A stretch of DNA of 64,000 nt, from NCBI GenBank assembly GCA_963575745.1, contig CAUYUJ010006358.1, positions 57,501 through 121,500 of the forward strand. Reading direction: 5' to 3'. The translations under genes were made by a program, and so were the position numbers. The DNA comes from Prorocentrum cordatum. Its lineage: Eukaryota; Sar; Dinophyceae; Prorocentrales; Prorocentraceae. Positions 23,246 to 33,896 of this stretch are shown piece after piece. How positions within the stretch are numbered: position 1 is the first letter of the stretch; each line of letters starts with the position of its first letter. Under the pieces are notes generated by a model that saw only the letters and a list, made by a program, of their open reading frames with translations, was not told the origin of the DNA and searched no databases.

Positions 23246-23431
23246 CTCTCCTCTCCGGCTCTCTGCTTCCCCCCCTCCGCCGAGGAGATCAAGCCCATGC
23301 CCATGACCGAGCTTGAACTGCTCGCGAAAGGCCACCCGCCGCCCGCCCGAGAGCGCCTCGCGGCCTGTCCCCTTGCCCCCCGTGCCTCCCCCTCCTCCTG
23401 GCCCTTCTCCCCTCCCTCCCGCCCTCCTTTA
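23246..23431. other. Spacer between M1 and A2
   Basis: Pyrimidine-rich; a possible short coding-like stretch (EEIKPMPMTELELLAKGHPP, 23281-23340) lies just after M1. It could be an exon fragment of a host gene, but no boundaries are convincing. Confidence 0.25.
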
Positions 23432-23624
23432 GGGGAACAAAAAGTGGCATAAACATAAACTCGGAGGTCCGCGCGAATTTCTCGGATCGGCGCTGGACCC
23501 CCCTCCCTGGCGCGCGGAGCGCGCCAGGGGCGGCGCCGGAGGCGCCGCCGGGGGGCCCCAGCGCCGATCCGAGAAATCCGCGCGGACCCCCGAGTTTTTA
23601 TGTTTATGTCGCTTTTTGTTCCCC
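23432..23624. mobile_element. Family A TIR element, complete copy A2 with TA duplication
   Basis: A 193-bp near-palindrome: left GGGGAACAAAAAGTGGCATA then AACTCGGAGGTCCGCGCG; right arm complementary, ending TTTTTGTTCCCC. TA dinucleotides flank both ends (23430-23431 and 23625-23626), a typical TA target-site duplication. The core holds two sub-palindromes (GGCGCGCGGAGCGCGCC and GGCGCCGGAGGCGCC). Confidence 0.92.
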
Positions 23625-23789
23625 TATCCTTCCCCCTCCCTTTCTCTTTCCCTGGTCCACACACGCGGGGTCAAGAAGTTTTCCATCTGAGTACTCACTC
23701 TATTCCTCTGTGTCCCTGGAAGATGGCGAGGGAGCGGCCCGCCTCCATCCGCGCATTCACCGAAGATTTCCAATGCTTTTTTTTGTGCA

Positions 23790-24330
23790 ATTTTGCGATC
23801 CCGTCGATTTCGGTCCTTCAAAGTGGTCCTGCCGCTGCAGCTTGGGCGCTATTTTAGGACCGGCGCTTTCTTCCCGTCTTTCAGAAGGGCCCTCTCGCCC
23901 CAGCGCGGGTCTCCTGTCTGGATCCGAGTCTTTCCTCATCGTTGTCGCCCCCGTCTTTCCCCCTCCTCCGCCTTCCTTTGGTTCTCCTGCTCCTCGCGCT
24001 CCTTCTACTCCAGCTCATGCTGCTGCTGTTCGTCCTCGTCGTCCTCCTTCCTAACCGTTTTTTTTTTTTTTTTTTTTTTGTTTGTCCCTTCTGCTCCTCA
24101 TCCTAATCATCCGCCACCTCCCCCTCCAATGCACGCAGCTCCCCTTTCCCGAGTGCGCGTAACACGATGGAGTCCTTTCTGGAATTCCAGGTCGGCTATG
24201 ACGCGCCCGCGGATTGAAAAGAAATCGGCGCATTGGGAAGGGATGGGTGGAAGAGGTAGGATGTCAGATATTCCGCGAGCCGACCTAGCTGGCCCCCTTT
24301 TCCCTTCCCCCCCCCTCCCCCTCCCCTACC
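23790..24330. repeat. Segmental repeat O, first copy
   Basis: Contains GCTGCAGCTTGGGCGCTATT and CTCGCCCCAGCGCGGGTCTC, then after an unrelated middle (with a poly-T run at 24058-24079) GGAAGGGATGGGTGGAAGAGG and GTAGGATGTCAGATATTCCG. These landmarks recur in the same order at 25.5-25.9 and 26.4-26.9 kb. Confidence 0.65.
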
Positions 24331-25308
24331 CCTACCCCTCCCCTCACTTTCTTCCTCCCCTCTTCCCTCCCGTGCCATCCCTTCCTTTTCCCGTCTGCTC
24401 TCCTCATCTCTTCAATGCTCATCTTCACTCCATTCCCCTTCGCTCAGCTTCTCTCGTGGTGGGGCGACGCCGCCGAAACATCGGCGTGACATGACGAGCA
24501 CACCCGTGATGGCACCGCATCCGCGGGAGTTCTGGTGCCCACCCGCAGTAGGATGACGAGCAACACTGACGGCAGTTCTCGAGAAGGCGCACGGATTTCC
24601 AACACTCCAGTAATCATGTGTGCCAGGCATGCTTCTACAGTCGTTTTGCACCCACAACGCTCAACTATCGGGATCCGTCGTACTTGCGCATGCCACCGGG
24701 GGGCGCAGCCTGCTCATGGAGCGGCCGCTGTCATGCTCGGAGTGGCGGCGAGCCGGTGCCGAGTCGCGACTTCTCTTCAGATTCCCCACTCGCAACAGTG
24801 TGTACAGTCGGGGCCCTGAAGAAGGAACCCTTTTCGTTGGGGAGGGGCTCGGCGTTCCTTAGTTGTTCCACACCTTGCCCAAGGTTTTCCTTATGTTTTC
24901 CATCGGACATCGAAGTTTAACTTATGGAAAAAAGGGGCCTCGTTCCTTTTTTAGGGTTCCTTAGGTCAACGCCCCGACTGTATGCAATCGTAGTGTACCT
25001 CCCCATGACCTGTGCGTGTACCCGTGCACGCACTGCGAGCTGCGCGTGCACGCTCCGCTCCGGGCCACCGTGCGCCGTGCGTGCTCGCTGCCTGCGCGCG
25101 CGCCTCTGCTCTCCCCCCCTCTCCCCCGCCGGGCCCTCGAGAGGGAGCCCGAGACGGCAGCGGCGGCGCCGCAGGACGTCGCGCGTCGGAGCCCGAGGCT
25201 TGATGGAGGCTTGACCTCGCCTCCAGGGCAGCTCCATTCCATCGTCCTCCCCCCCCTCTCCCCCCTCCTGCTCCCTCCACCCCTCCCCCCTCCTGCTCCC
25301 TCCACAAT
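24331..25308. other. Unassigned sequence inside the segmental-repeat region
   Basis: 24.4-24.9 kb is less GC-rich and has no recognised gene; 24.95-25.3 kb is GC- and CT-rich with alternating CG. No TIR recognised. Confidence 0.3.
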
Positions 25309-25870
25309 TACTCAATATGAATACTACTCTCCCTCTTCCCCTGATGACGGTTTGAAAGTGTCCGACCCCCCTCCCGCGTACTGTTTTTTTTTACACAGGT
25401 TTCCCCGGAGTTGGGTTTTCGCTTGCATTTTTTTGCAAAATGCTGCTCTCGCTGAGGCGCCGGCCTCATTTTCGGGCCCCGCTCGTTCCGAATCGTGCTC
25501 CCGCTGCAGCGCTGGCCTCATTTCCGTGCTTCCGCTCGTTCCGACTCGTGCTCCCGCTGCAGCGCTGGCCTCATTTCCGCGCTTGCGCTCGTTTCGACTC
25601 GTGCTCCCGCTGCAGCGCTGGAGTCATTTCCCGTGCCATGCCACGGCATGCAATGCAATGCTAGGTTGATACTACGCTTTGCGGTGCTCCTCTACGCCCT
25701 GCCATGCCGTGCTCTACAATGCATCGCGTACCCTTTCGGGATCATTGCCCTGCTCGACATCCGACTGAGCGAGTAGAGAGGGGATCTGCGCCATGGTAAG
25801 GGATGGGAGGGAGGGGTAGGATGTCAGATATGACGCGAGCGCACCTAGCTTGCCCCCCCCCTCTCCCCCT
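25309..25870. repeat. Segmental repeat O, second copy with 53-bp tandem units
   Basis: Starts TACTCAATATGAATACTACT, includes GTACTGTTTTTTTTACACAG, then three or more 53-bp units beginning CGTTCCGAATCGTGCTCCCG (25487-25640), and ends GTAGGATGTCAGATATGACG. The following copy begins with almost the same sequence. Confidence 0.8.
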
Positions 25871-26244
25871 CCTGCTTCCTCCACCCCTCCCCCCTCCTGC
25901 TCCCTCCACCCCTCCCCCCTCCTGCTCCCCCCCCTTCCCCCCCTCCCCACTCCACCCCCTCCCCCCCCCCCCCCCCCCCCCCCTCCCCCTCTCCCCCCTC
26001 CTGCTCCCTCCACGCCCCCCCCCCCCTCCTCTCCCCCTCCCCTTCTCGCTGCCCCTTCGGGCCCGCCCGCCTGCCCCGCCCCGCCCGCCGGGGCCCGCCC
26101 GCCCCTGCCGCCCGGCAGGGGCCACCCGCCCGCGCGCCCGCAGCCCCGCCCCGCTCTCCTGCCCTCCGACCTGCCCGATCCTCGCCCGACCCCCGCGCGT
26201 TGGGGTCCGCCAGCGCGCCGCTCCCCTTCCCCCCCCCCCCTCCA
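25871..26244. repeat. CCCCTCC/TCCTGCTCCCTCCA pyrimidine tract
   Basis: Tandem 25- to 27-bp CT-rich units followed by GC-rich sequence; part of the same repeating block. Poly-Pro and poly-Gly frames are artefacts. Confidence 0.8.
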
Positions 26245-26890
26245 CAATTACTCAATATGAAAATACTCTCCCTCTTCCCTGATGGCGTCCGGGTGATGGC
26301 CGCGCACCCTCCGCGTACTGTTTTTTTACACACAGGATTCCCGGGAAATCCCGGGAAACGACTCTCGCTGAGGCGCCGGCGTCATTTTTTCCCAAAATGC
26401 TGCTCTCGTTGAGGCGCCGGCCTCATTTCTGCTCCCGAATCGTTCCGAATCGTGCTCCCGCTGCAGCGTGGGCCTCATTTTCGGATCGGTGTTTGGCCTC
26501 CGTCGTTCAGGATGGCGTTCTCGCCCCAGCGCGGGCCTCTTTCTCGCGCGCCCATCCGCCCGCCACCACCGCGCCGCACCACCACCACCACCACCACCAC
26601 CACCACCACCACCACCACCACCACCACCACCACCACCACCACCACCACCACCACCACCACCACCACCACCACCACCACCACCACCACGACAACACGCACA
26701 CACGCACGCACGCACGCACGTGCACCACCACCCACTACGCACGCGCGCGCGGAGCCACAGGTCCGCTACGACACGCGTCCGCGGATAGAGAAAATCAGCG
26801 CCATGGTAAGGGATGGGAGGGAGGGGTAGGACGTCAGATATGACGCGAGCGCACCTAGCTTGCCCTCCCCCCTCCCTCCCCCTCCCCTTC
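26245..26890. repeat. Segmental repeat O, third copy with (ACC)n insert
   Basis: Same landmarks as the second copy: TACTCAATATGAAAATACTC, GTACTGTTTTTTTACACACA, GAGGCGCCGGCCTCATTTCT, CGTGCTCCCGCTGCAGCGTG, and GTAGGACGTCAGATATGACG. A pure ACC array (26577-26688) lies inside this copy only. Confidence 0.8.
26577..26688. repeat. (ACC)n microsatellite
   Basis: About 37 uninterrupted ACC/CAC units; poly-His, poly-Thr and poly-Pro frames are artefacts. Confidence 0.97.
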
Positions 26891-27090
26891 CCCCCCCTTC
26901 CCCCCCCCCCTCCCCCTCCTCCTCCCCCTCCCCCTTCCCCCTCCTTCCCCCTCCCCCTCCCCGTTCCCCCCCCCCCTCCCCTTCCTAGGGGAAGGGCCAG
27001 TCACGTCGCGAGTCGCGCCTGCGCCGTCGTCGCCAGCGCGAATCATGACATGACCAGGGGCGGGGGCGGTAACGGGCGTTATCGCCAACA
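26891..27090. other. C-rich spacer
   Basis: CT-rich run and a GC-rich spacer. Nothing recognised. Confidence 0.4.
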
Positions 27091-27460
27091 ATCGGAGAAC
27101 GGGCTCATGGCACCTGGATTTCGAATGCCAGATTCCGGATTCGTGGTGGGTCCTGGCTCAAATGCATCCCTTTTCCTGGATTCTGGATGCCAGATTCCGG
27201 ATTCGCGGAGGGTCACAGCTCTGATGCATCGCACCGTCTCAGTTCCAGAGTCCATATTCCTGATTCGCGAAGGCTCCCAGCACCTACTGGATTCCGCATT
27301 GCTGATAACGGGTTCTGGATTCCGAATTCGTTGTGGGTCTTGGCTCTGCTGTATCGCACCTCATGGATTCCGGCTTCTGTATTTGCGAAAGGTTCCGGCT
27401 CTGATGCACTGCACCTCCTGGATTCCGGATTCCGGATTCGAAAGCCTCACGGCTTGTGCC
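27091..27460. repeat. Degenerate ~70-bp tandem repeats (GATTCCGGATTCG)
   Basis: Five or six degenerate units each contain TGGATTCCGGATTCG-like sequence followed by GGCTCTGATGCATCGCACC. A further isolated unit lies at 28040-28130. Confidence 0.8.
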
Positions 27461-27790
27461 GCTGACCCTGGAGGGAGACGACGACAACGGCGGCGGCGGG
27501 CGATCTTGAGGGCCTTTTGGGTCGTCTTGGAGCGGCGGGAGGACGAGGAAAAGGCGAGAGGGCCCAAATCCTTTCAACAACATCGGAATATCAATTCATT
27601 TTGCCTCTTGGGGCCCTCGCGGGAGTGCTCGTGAAGGCTTCTTGGGGCGTATTGGAGGCCTTTTGGGCAGTCTGGAGGGCGTGAGAGCGTTTTGGACCGA
27701 TCGTTTGGCGATTGTGTGCCCTCTTGGACAGTCTCGCGGGCCTTCTGGGGCACTCGTGGCCTGTCTTGTTACTTTCTGAGGCCCAGGGAC
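27461..27790. other. Degenerate GGGCCTTTTGGG repeats
   Basis: Loose repeats of GGCCTTTTGGGCAGTCT-like words, resembling in reverse orientation the CCCCAAGAGGCCC field at 41.6-42.2 kb. No gene recognised. Confidence 0.45.
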
Positions 27791-27794
27791 CCCC

Positions 27795-28035
27795 AGGGTG
27801 GAACGCGTATCTGACCCCCCCTCCTACCCCCCCCAGACCCCCCTCCGACGGGGATGGGATCAAAGGGTAGGGAGGGGCTTCCCTACGACTCGATTGCGAC
27901 ATTGCTAGATTTTTTCTCGCGCTGACAGGCTTGAGGAGGAGGGTGCAGGGAAAGGGGACGACGGAGACGACGACTGACGGAGACGACGACTCGAACAGAC
28001 AAGCCCCTCACACTCGCCGACAGGGTCGGCAAATT
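27795..28035. mobile_element. Family N element, copy N1
   Basis: From CTGACCCCCCCTCCTACCCC through GGGAGGGGCTTCCCTACGAC, a GACGGAGACGACGACT tandem pair, to the right end CTCACACTCGCCGACAGGGT. The same order is seen at 38.3-38.55 kb and reversed at 41.28-41.56 kb. Non-coding; boundaries approximate. Confidence 0.6.
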
Positions 28036-28386
28036 CTCGGTTCGCGGAGGCTCCCAGATGGCATGCCTCGCACCTCCTGGGTTCCGGATTTTGGATTCTA
28101 ACGTCCATATCCCATATCCCAGATTCGACCTCTCCGCGGCCAGACTCTCCGTATCCCATCTCTCCCCTCCCCGCTCTCAGCGAGGGTCTTCTCTTCAGGT
28201 GCCTCTCATCAAGTGGTCGTTTGAGGATACCCTGCATTCCGCAACTGGTGTCCACTCCCACTCCTGCCCCCCCTCTGGCAACCTTCTGGGCTCCCGCTCT
28301 CGGAAAGTGAACCGCTTTCCGCATTTCACGCAGGAGGGAACAATTATCCCGGCAAAGCAACCTAACAGCGATGTGTAGGAGCATAT
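28036..28386. other. Unassigned spacer with one ATTCCGG repeat unit
   Basis: Contains a stray unit of the 27.1 kb repeat (28040-28130) and otherwise unassigned mixed sequence. Confidence 0.4.
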
Positions 28387-29312
28387 CTGGAAGCATTCCC
28401 CTTAAGATTCAGATGAGAATCCAGTTGTAGAATTCTGCTGTTCTCGCAGTCGTAGTCGCATTCGCGATGACAGTCGCAGTGGCAACGGCAGTCGCAGTCA
28501 CAGCCTCAGCCTCAGCCTCAGCCTGCCTCAGCCTCAGCCTCAGCCTGCCTCAGCCTCAGCCTGCCTCAGCCTCAGCCTCAGCCTGCTTCAGCCTCAGCCT
28601 CAGTCTGCCTTCAGCCTCGGCCTCAGCCTCAGCCTGCCTCAGCCTCAGCCTGCATCAGCCTCAGCCTCAGCCTCAGCCTGCCTCAGCATCAGCCTGCCTC
28701 AGCCTCAGCCTCAGCCTGCCTCAGCCTCAGCCTCAGCCTGCTTCAGCCTCAGCCTCAGTCTGCCTTCAGCCTCGGCCTCAGCCTCAGCCTGCCTCAGCCT
28801 CAGCCTGCCTCAGCCTCAGCATCAGCCTGCCTCAGCATTCAAAATGTGGCCCGGGAATGGAGTTCTGGGAACTCGAAGAACACGAAGTGGCCTACAGTTG
28901 GCTCCGGGCATTCAAAATCATGCCCAGGAATGGAGTTCTGGGAACTCGAAGACCACGAAGTGGCCTACAGTTGGCTCCGGGCATCCAAAATGTGGCCCGG
29001 GAATGGAGTTCTGGGAACTCGAAGAGCACGAAGTGGCCTACAGTTGGCTCCGGGCATCCAAAATGTGGCCCGGGAATGGAGTTCTGGGAAGTCGAAGAGC
29101 ACGAAGTGGCCTACAGTTGGCTCCGGGCATTCAAAATGTAGCCCGGGAACGGCGTTCTGGGAGCGCCAAGAGCGATTTTGCGAGGATGTCCCAGGCGATT
29201 TGGGCTTCGGCGGCAGCCGCCCTGGGTCCCGCCCCGACCCCCCTGAGGAGTCATGATGCTCTCTTTTGACCCCACTAGAAACCTATCAGTCTTCGCTGTT
29301 AGGTAAAAACAC
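28387..29312 (+). mobile_element. Family I composite repeat element, copy I2
   Basis: Same left end as I1 (CTGGAAGCATTCCCCTTAAG), then a CAGCCT minisatellite (28500-28835), four 73-bp units (starts at 28888, 28961 and every 73 bp), and the right end with CTCTCTTTTGACCCCACTAG and AACCTATCAGTCTTCGCTGT. Conservation of both ends and of the order of internal repeats argues for a mobile or amplified unit rather than independent satellite birth. Confidence 0.82.
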
Positions 29313-29654
29313 ACAGACACAAAGGCCTCGGCGCGTACACTGATTTTCTTTTTTTCCGGGGGAGGGGGGGGGCGAGGCGAGGCGAGGTGGCGCTGCCGCG
29401 CCGCGTCTGATTTCGTGGAGAGGGCCGTGCATTACCGAGCGCTTTCCGCTACTCGCAGAATACCTGCTCGAAAACGTCCGACAAGACACGTGCTTGCCTT
29501 GATGTAGTGGATCGCAGATCCCCGCTGCGAACCCAGGCCATCTGCGAGTAGCTACTTTTGCGAGCAGTGGAACGCGCTTGTCTAGTCAAGTCCGTGCGTT
29601 ACGCTGCATCTGTGGGGGACCTCGCCTGTCCCCTAATTTGCTGTCTTCTTTTTG
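29313..29654. other. Unassigned spacer
   Basis: Mixed sequence with a GGCGAGGCGAGGC run. No gene recognised. Confidence 0.35.
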
Positions 29655-29770
29655 CCCGACGCGGGCTCGATGCGGACTCGACGCGGATTCGGCGTGGACT
29701 CGACGCGGATCCGACACGGATTCGACACGGATCCGACGCGCCCGACGTGGATGCGGCATGGACTCGACAA
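29655..29770. repeat. 12-bp minisatellite (GACTCGACGCGG/GATCCGACACGG)
   Basis: About nine degenerate 12-bp units. A related GATCCGACTC-type repeat occurs at 42.7-42.9 kb. Confidence 0.85.
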
Positions 29771-29958
29771 GGACGGGGCCGCGACAGGGCAGCCAAGGCC
29801 CCCCCGAGGACGCAGCGTGACCGCGCGGACCTGTGGCCCGCAGCCCTCTCGGCTCTGGCCCGCGGCGCCCCGACGACCCCGGCCGGCGCGCCCTGCCCCC
29901 GAGCACCTGCCGCGGAGGCCGCGCGGTCGTGCGGCCGCCCCCGGGGCGCCCCGGGCCT
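29771..29958 (+). other. GC-rich coding-like stretch
   Basis: An Ala/Pro/Arg-rich frame runs between two repeats. No domain; included because it could be an exon, but the evidence is only composition. Confidence 0.15.
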
Positions 29959-30355
29959 CCTCCTCCTCCTCCTCCTCCTCCTCCTCCTCCTCCTCCTCCG
30001 CCTCCGCCTCCGCCTCCGCCTCCTCCTCCTCCTCCTCCCCCTCCTCCTGTGCTCCTCCTCCTCCTCCTCCTCCCTCCTCCTCCTCCTCCTCCTCCTCCTC
30101 CTCCTCCTCCTCCTCCTCCTCCTCCTCCTCCTCCTCCTCCTCCTCCTCCTCCTCCTCCTCCTCCTCCTCCTCCTCCTCCTCCTCCTCCTCCTCCTCCTCC
30201 TCCTCCTCCTCCTCCTCCTCCCCCACCTCCTCCCCTCCTCCTCCTCCTCCTCCCCCCCCTCCTCCTCCCTCCTCCTCCTCCCTCCTCCTCCTCCTCTCCT
30301 CCTCCTCCTCCTCCTCCTGCTCCTCCTCCTCCTCCTCCTCCTCCTCCTCCTCCTT
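29959..30355. repeat. (CCT)n array, about 400 bp
   Basis: Nearly pure CCT trinucleotides with a few CCG and TGC interruptions. All long frames here are artefacts. It ends exactly where family G copy G2 begins. Confidence 0.97.
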
Positions 30356-30356
30356 G

Positions 30357-30535
30357 AGACGGGGGTCAACGCAAGCGGGGGTCAGCCAGAGCGCCCGATC
30401 TTGCAGGATCCTGCAGGGCCAGGGTCGCATTGATCCGGGCTCGGGTGCAGGATCCTGCAGGATCCTGCAGGATCTGGCAGGATGCTGCAAGGCCGGACTG
30501 ACCCGGGTCTGGACTGACCCGGGTCAGAGGACCCC
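30357..30535. mobile_element. Family G element, copy G2
   Basis: Starts GACGGGGGTCAACGCAAGCG, continues GGGGGTCAGCCAGAGCGCC, a run of CAGGATCCTG palindromes, and ends with paired GACTGACCCGGGTC motifs. Clear homologue of G1 and G3. Confidence 0.85.
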
Positions 30536-30936
30536 CGAGCCTGGGGCGCGGGTCGCCAGGCGGAGGAAAGTCGGTCCTGAGTCGGCGGCGAGCGAGCGAG
30601 GGGGGGAGGCGAGCGAGGGGGCGCGGGCCTGCTCAGGAGGCTCGGGAGGTCCCCCGGCCTGCCTAGAAGTGTTCGGGGCCTTCCCGCGAGGGCGCAGAAT
30701 GCGTCTCAGAAGGCCCGAGAGGCCTTCTGAGAAGCCCCGCCGCCTGCCGAGAAGGCCTTCTCCTTTTCACTTCCTCCTCGCTCGCCGCCGACCACCCGCC
30801 CGCCATGTCGTCGCAATCGTCGCCCGCATGCCTCTCGTCGCTGGCGTCCTCTTCGTCGTCGTCGTCTCGTTTACCCCTTTTTAGGCCTCCTGGGAGGCCC
30901 TCGTCGCCACCCCTGGATTCGCCCCGACGTGCTCGT
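30536..30936. other. Unassigned, with family P inverted motif
   Basis: Contains GCGTCTCAGAAGGCCCGAGA and AGGCCTTCTGAGAAG at 30703-30735, an inverted pair related to the P2 element at 58.24-58.39 kb. The rest is GC-rich and unassigned. Confidence 0.4.
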
Positions 30937-31152
30937 CAGAACCCACTCCAGGAGAGGTCCGGGGGGTAGCGGTATCGGTACCTTCTGGTTTCCCCAGAAG
31001 ACGTTGCCTCGCTCAGGTCCCCGTCGTCGCGTTAGAGATAGTGCATCAGGGCCTTTTTGGTCTGATACATCTGCAGAAGAAAGACTCCCTGTCCCTGATG
31101 GTGTTGGCCCTCCTAACTTGGGCCCCCTCCCAAAATGTCAGGAGTACTTATG
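30937..31152. mobile_element. Family F element, copy F1
   Basis: Begins TCAGAACCCACTCCAGGAGA and includes GGTCCCCGTCGTCGCGTTAG, GATACATCTGCAGAAGAAAG and CCCTCCTAACTTGGGCCCCC. A homologue (F2) is inserted inside element E2 at 52.37-52.58 kb, and a left-end fragment lies at 40.22-40.32 kb. Confidence 0.75.
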
Positions 31153-31155
31153 CCT

Positions 31156-31330
31156 AGGCCTCTTAGACGGGGTCGGAGTAGATGGGATCGGAGGATGCGG
31201 CTCGATGTGGGGCCCAATTTTCGCCGCGCTGGCGTCGCATGTGCATCGCCGACGCTGCTGGTGCATCGCCGATGCATCGGCGATGCGGCGCGATCCTTCG
31301 ACCCCCTCTTTTGGCCTTCGGACCCGGTCT
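31156..31330. mobile_element. Family D palindromic element, copy D1
   Basis: The left end GGCCTCTTAGACGGGGTCGG leads into GGATGCGGCTCGATGTGG, then hexamer palindromes GCATCGCCGATGCATCGGCG, then GATGCGGCGCGATCC. The right outer arm is eroded. Same design as D2-D4. Confidence 0.8.
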
Positions 31331-32773
31331 CGCTTTTTTTGTTTAATAGCCTGAAGCAAGCAATCAAGCAATCCTCGCGGCCATGCCTGGTCGTGCTGCC
31401 TCGTCGTCGCCCTGACGCACGGCCAGACGCGCGGATGGCAGCTCTTTTGTTTCACAGCGCGGCCATCGCCGCGCCCGAGTTGAGTTGCAGGACCATGGTG
31501 CTCGTCTATCCGAGAGAGCTGCGTGTTTCTAAAGCCGGATCCGCCTTAAAAAGCACGCAGTTCTCTCGGGGGCACTCCCCGCGGTGAAAAGGATGCCTGG
31601 AAGGACTCGCGGTACTGGGCTGAAGGGAAGGGCCCTTGGAACGGGTGGGCGTATGGCAGTATTGTTGACGCATCTTGGGTTTACTCTGCTCCTCCCCCCC
31701 TTCCTCCTCCCCCTCCCTCCTCCTCCTCCCCTCGCCTTTCCTCCCCGCCTCTCCCGTGCCTTTTGTACACCCAGCGGGGGCCAGTGTTTCAAAGCAGCCG
31801 ATGCGCGCGACGGCCAGTTTTTGGCAGCCGCGCTGCCCGCTCTCCCTCCCCCTCTGGTCCTCTCCCCTTTCCTCCCGGCCCTCTTCCCTCTCTCCCGCTC
31901 TGTGCTACGCCGTCAGCGTCTGCAGCCGCGTTTTTTTCACCACCTCTGAGGGGGGAAGGGGGGAGGGGGGAGCTGTGCACAGCTTTGGCTGCGGTGCGGG
32001 GGGGGGGGAGGAGGACAACAAGAAGACTGTGGATGGTTCGACCACTCGGCCTGCCCCCCTTTGCCGGGGAGGGATCCGTCTGGCCGCTCGTAGCCCCAGA
32101 TGTGGCCGCGGGGGCCCGCGCCACGGGGCGCCGCCTCTGTGTGCTGCCAGGCCGCCTTGTTCCGTCCAGGGGGCTCGACAAGAGGGGCTGCGAGAGGAGC
32201 CACGGGGCCCCCCGATCTCATTCTTCTTCTTCTTCTTCCTCGTCGTCGTCGTCCTCCTCCTCATCCCCTCCTCCAGAATTCGGCGTCGCGTCGGGGGGGG
32301 AAGGCAGGGGAGCCTTCTGAAGAAAGCTCTCCGAGCATTCTCGGAAGCCGCAGATTCTCACTTCCCCCTTCGGCGCACCGCCGAAGAACTCTTGTGCCTC
32401 GGGCCAGGGTCTGGGCGATGCGGTGACTTGGACACCTCGGGCTCGGGGAGGCATGCGGGAGCCTCGGAGCTCCCGGGACCCTGGCTCCGTCGGAGCCATC
32501 GGGTCCGGGGTTCTTGTTGAGGCTTCCTGTGGCAGAGTCCTACGCGCAACGCCCATAGTCAGAACGGAGTGCCCTCACAAGGGTGCCCTTGCATCCCTGC
32601 ATCTTCGGTCCGCCGTGCCCACCTTCGCCAGATCTGCCTGCCATCTGGCGCCAGTTTGGTCCTGCATCCTCACCCTCACTGCAGGTTTTCACCGGTGGCG
32701 GCGGCCACACGACCGCGGGTGCGGGCATGCCCTTGGATGGAGGCGCCCGCGCCCAACGCGTGGTGTCGGCCAG
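31331..32773. other. Unassigned sequence upstream of the UBA-domain gene
   Basis: Includes CT-rich runs (31690-31745, 31840-31890), a TTC/GTC tract (32222-32262) and GC-rich frames in competing phases (32310-32770). Upstream exons of the gene beginning at 32.77 kb could lie here, but I cannot support any individually. Confidence 0.3.
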
Positions 32774-32969
32774 GCATGCTGCTGGAGGGCCGGGGCCCCG
32801 TCGTCATGCGCCAGGGCGAGCCGCTGAGTAGCCCCGAGGTCGTGCGCCTGAAGCAAGGCTGCCGCGCCCGCGTGCTGGAGGTCGGCCAGGGTAAGCGCAT
32901 CCGGATCGTCACCACGGAGGCCTTGGGCTCGCGGGGCCAGCTGGAGGGCTGGGTCAGCGTGGTCCACAG
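32774..32969 (+). CDS. Exon candidate 1: SH3-like module (UBA-domain gene)
   Basis: A 65-codon GC-rich frame beginning after AG|G at 32772-32774 (MLLEGRGPVVMRQGEPLSSP, then a Cys/Arg-rich turn and RIRIVTTEALGSRGQLEGWV). The spacing of PVVMRQ, SSPEV, LKQG, RARVLEV, RIRIV and GQLEGWVSV matches the bacterial-SH3-like small barrels often repeated in dinoflagellate proteins, in which a terminal EGWVS strand is diagnostic. The likely 5' splice site is at CACAGG/GCAGTC (a GC-type donor, which dinoflagellates allow). Linking it to the downstream exons is inference from strand, composition and lack of an intervening stop-defined end. Confidence 0.55.
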
Positions 32970-33485
32970 GGCAGTCCCCGAGATCTGGGCACTGCATGTC
33001 TCCGTGTCTTTCACTCCAGGCGTTTTCGCCTGGCTTCGGGCCCCGGGACCGTCACAGATCGATACGGCTCGAGGCATACCGCAGATAGATGGGGTCTGGA
33101 GCTCCGGTCGCGATTGGTTCTACGATGTCTTAATTTTTCCGCGACGTCGGATCTCAGGGCACAGGGAGGGGTAGCCACCACCGCCAGGTATCCACAGTCT
33201 TGCTGTGGGCCAGATCTTGGCGCGTAGGACCTGGCCTGGCTGGGCGCCGGGGAGCGGGAGGACCTGGGCCCAGAACGGGCCCGTGGATGCCTGGTGGTGT
33301 TGGTGCACACCTCCGTGCGATACAAAAGCTCAAGTGTGATAAGAAAGCGGTTCGGCTCAAGTGTGAATAAAACAAGTCGGCTCAAGTTTTTTCCGAAGCA
33401 TCCTGTGGTGTTGGGTCCTCGTTTTGAAGAGACGGTCCCCGCGTTCCTTCCGTCCTCCTCGCCCTCTCCCCTCCACTCCCTCCTC
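32970..33485. other. Intron 1, left part
   Basis: Presumed intronic. Includes an inverted CCTGGGCCCAG segment (33230-33285) and three imperfect copies of CTCAAGTGTGATAA (33329-33392), the last two preceded by CGGCTCAAG. Confidence 0.4.
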
Positions 33486-33486
33486 C

Positions 33487-33585
<99 letters not shown>

Positions 33586-33895
33586 ACTCATCATCATACT
33601 CATACTCATACTCATACTCATACTCATACTCATAATCATAATCATAATCGTCATCAGCATCATCATCATCATCACCATCATCATCATCATCCTCATCGTC
33701 GTAGTCATCACATCATTTTCGTCATCATCATCATCATCGTCATCATCATCATCGTCATCATCATCATGCTCATGAGCATGATCATCATAATGATCACCAT
33801 CCTCATCCTCATCGTCGTAGTCATCACATCATCGTCGTCATCACCACCATCATCTTCACCATCATCGGCGTCATCATCACCATCATCGTCATCAG
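33486..33895. repeat. (ATC)n array with ATACTC and ATCGTC variants
   Basis: Pure ATC (33486-33585), then CATACT hexamers, then ATC/GTC mixtures to 33895. Poly-His, poly-Ser and poly-Met frames are artefacts. Confidence 0.96.
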
Positions 33896-33896
33896 C

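Noticed and set aside
29771-29958. Confident exon between the 12-bp minisatellite and the CCT array
   Set aside because: Ala/Pro/Arg composition alone is not diagnostic in such GC-rich DNA; no splice sites or domain.
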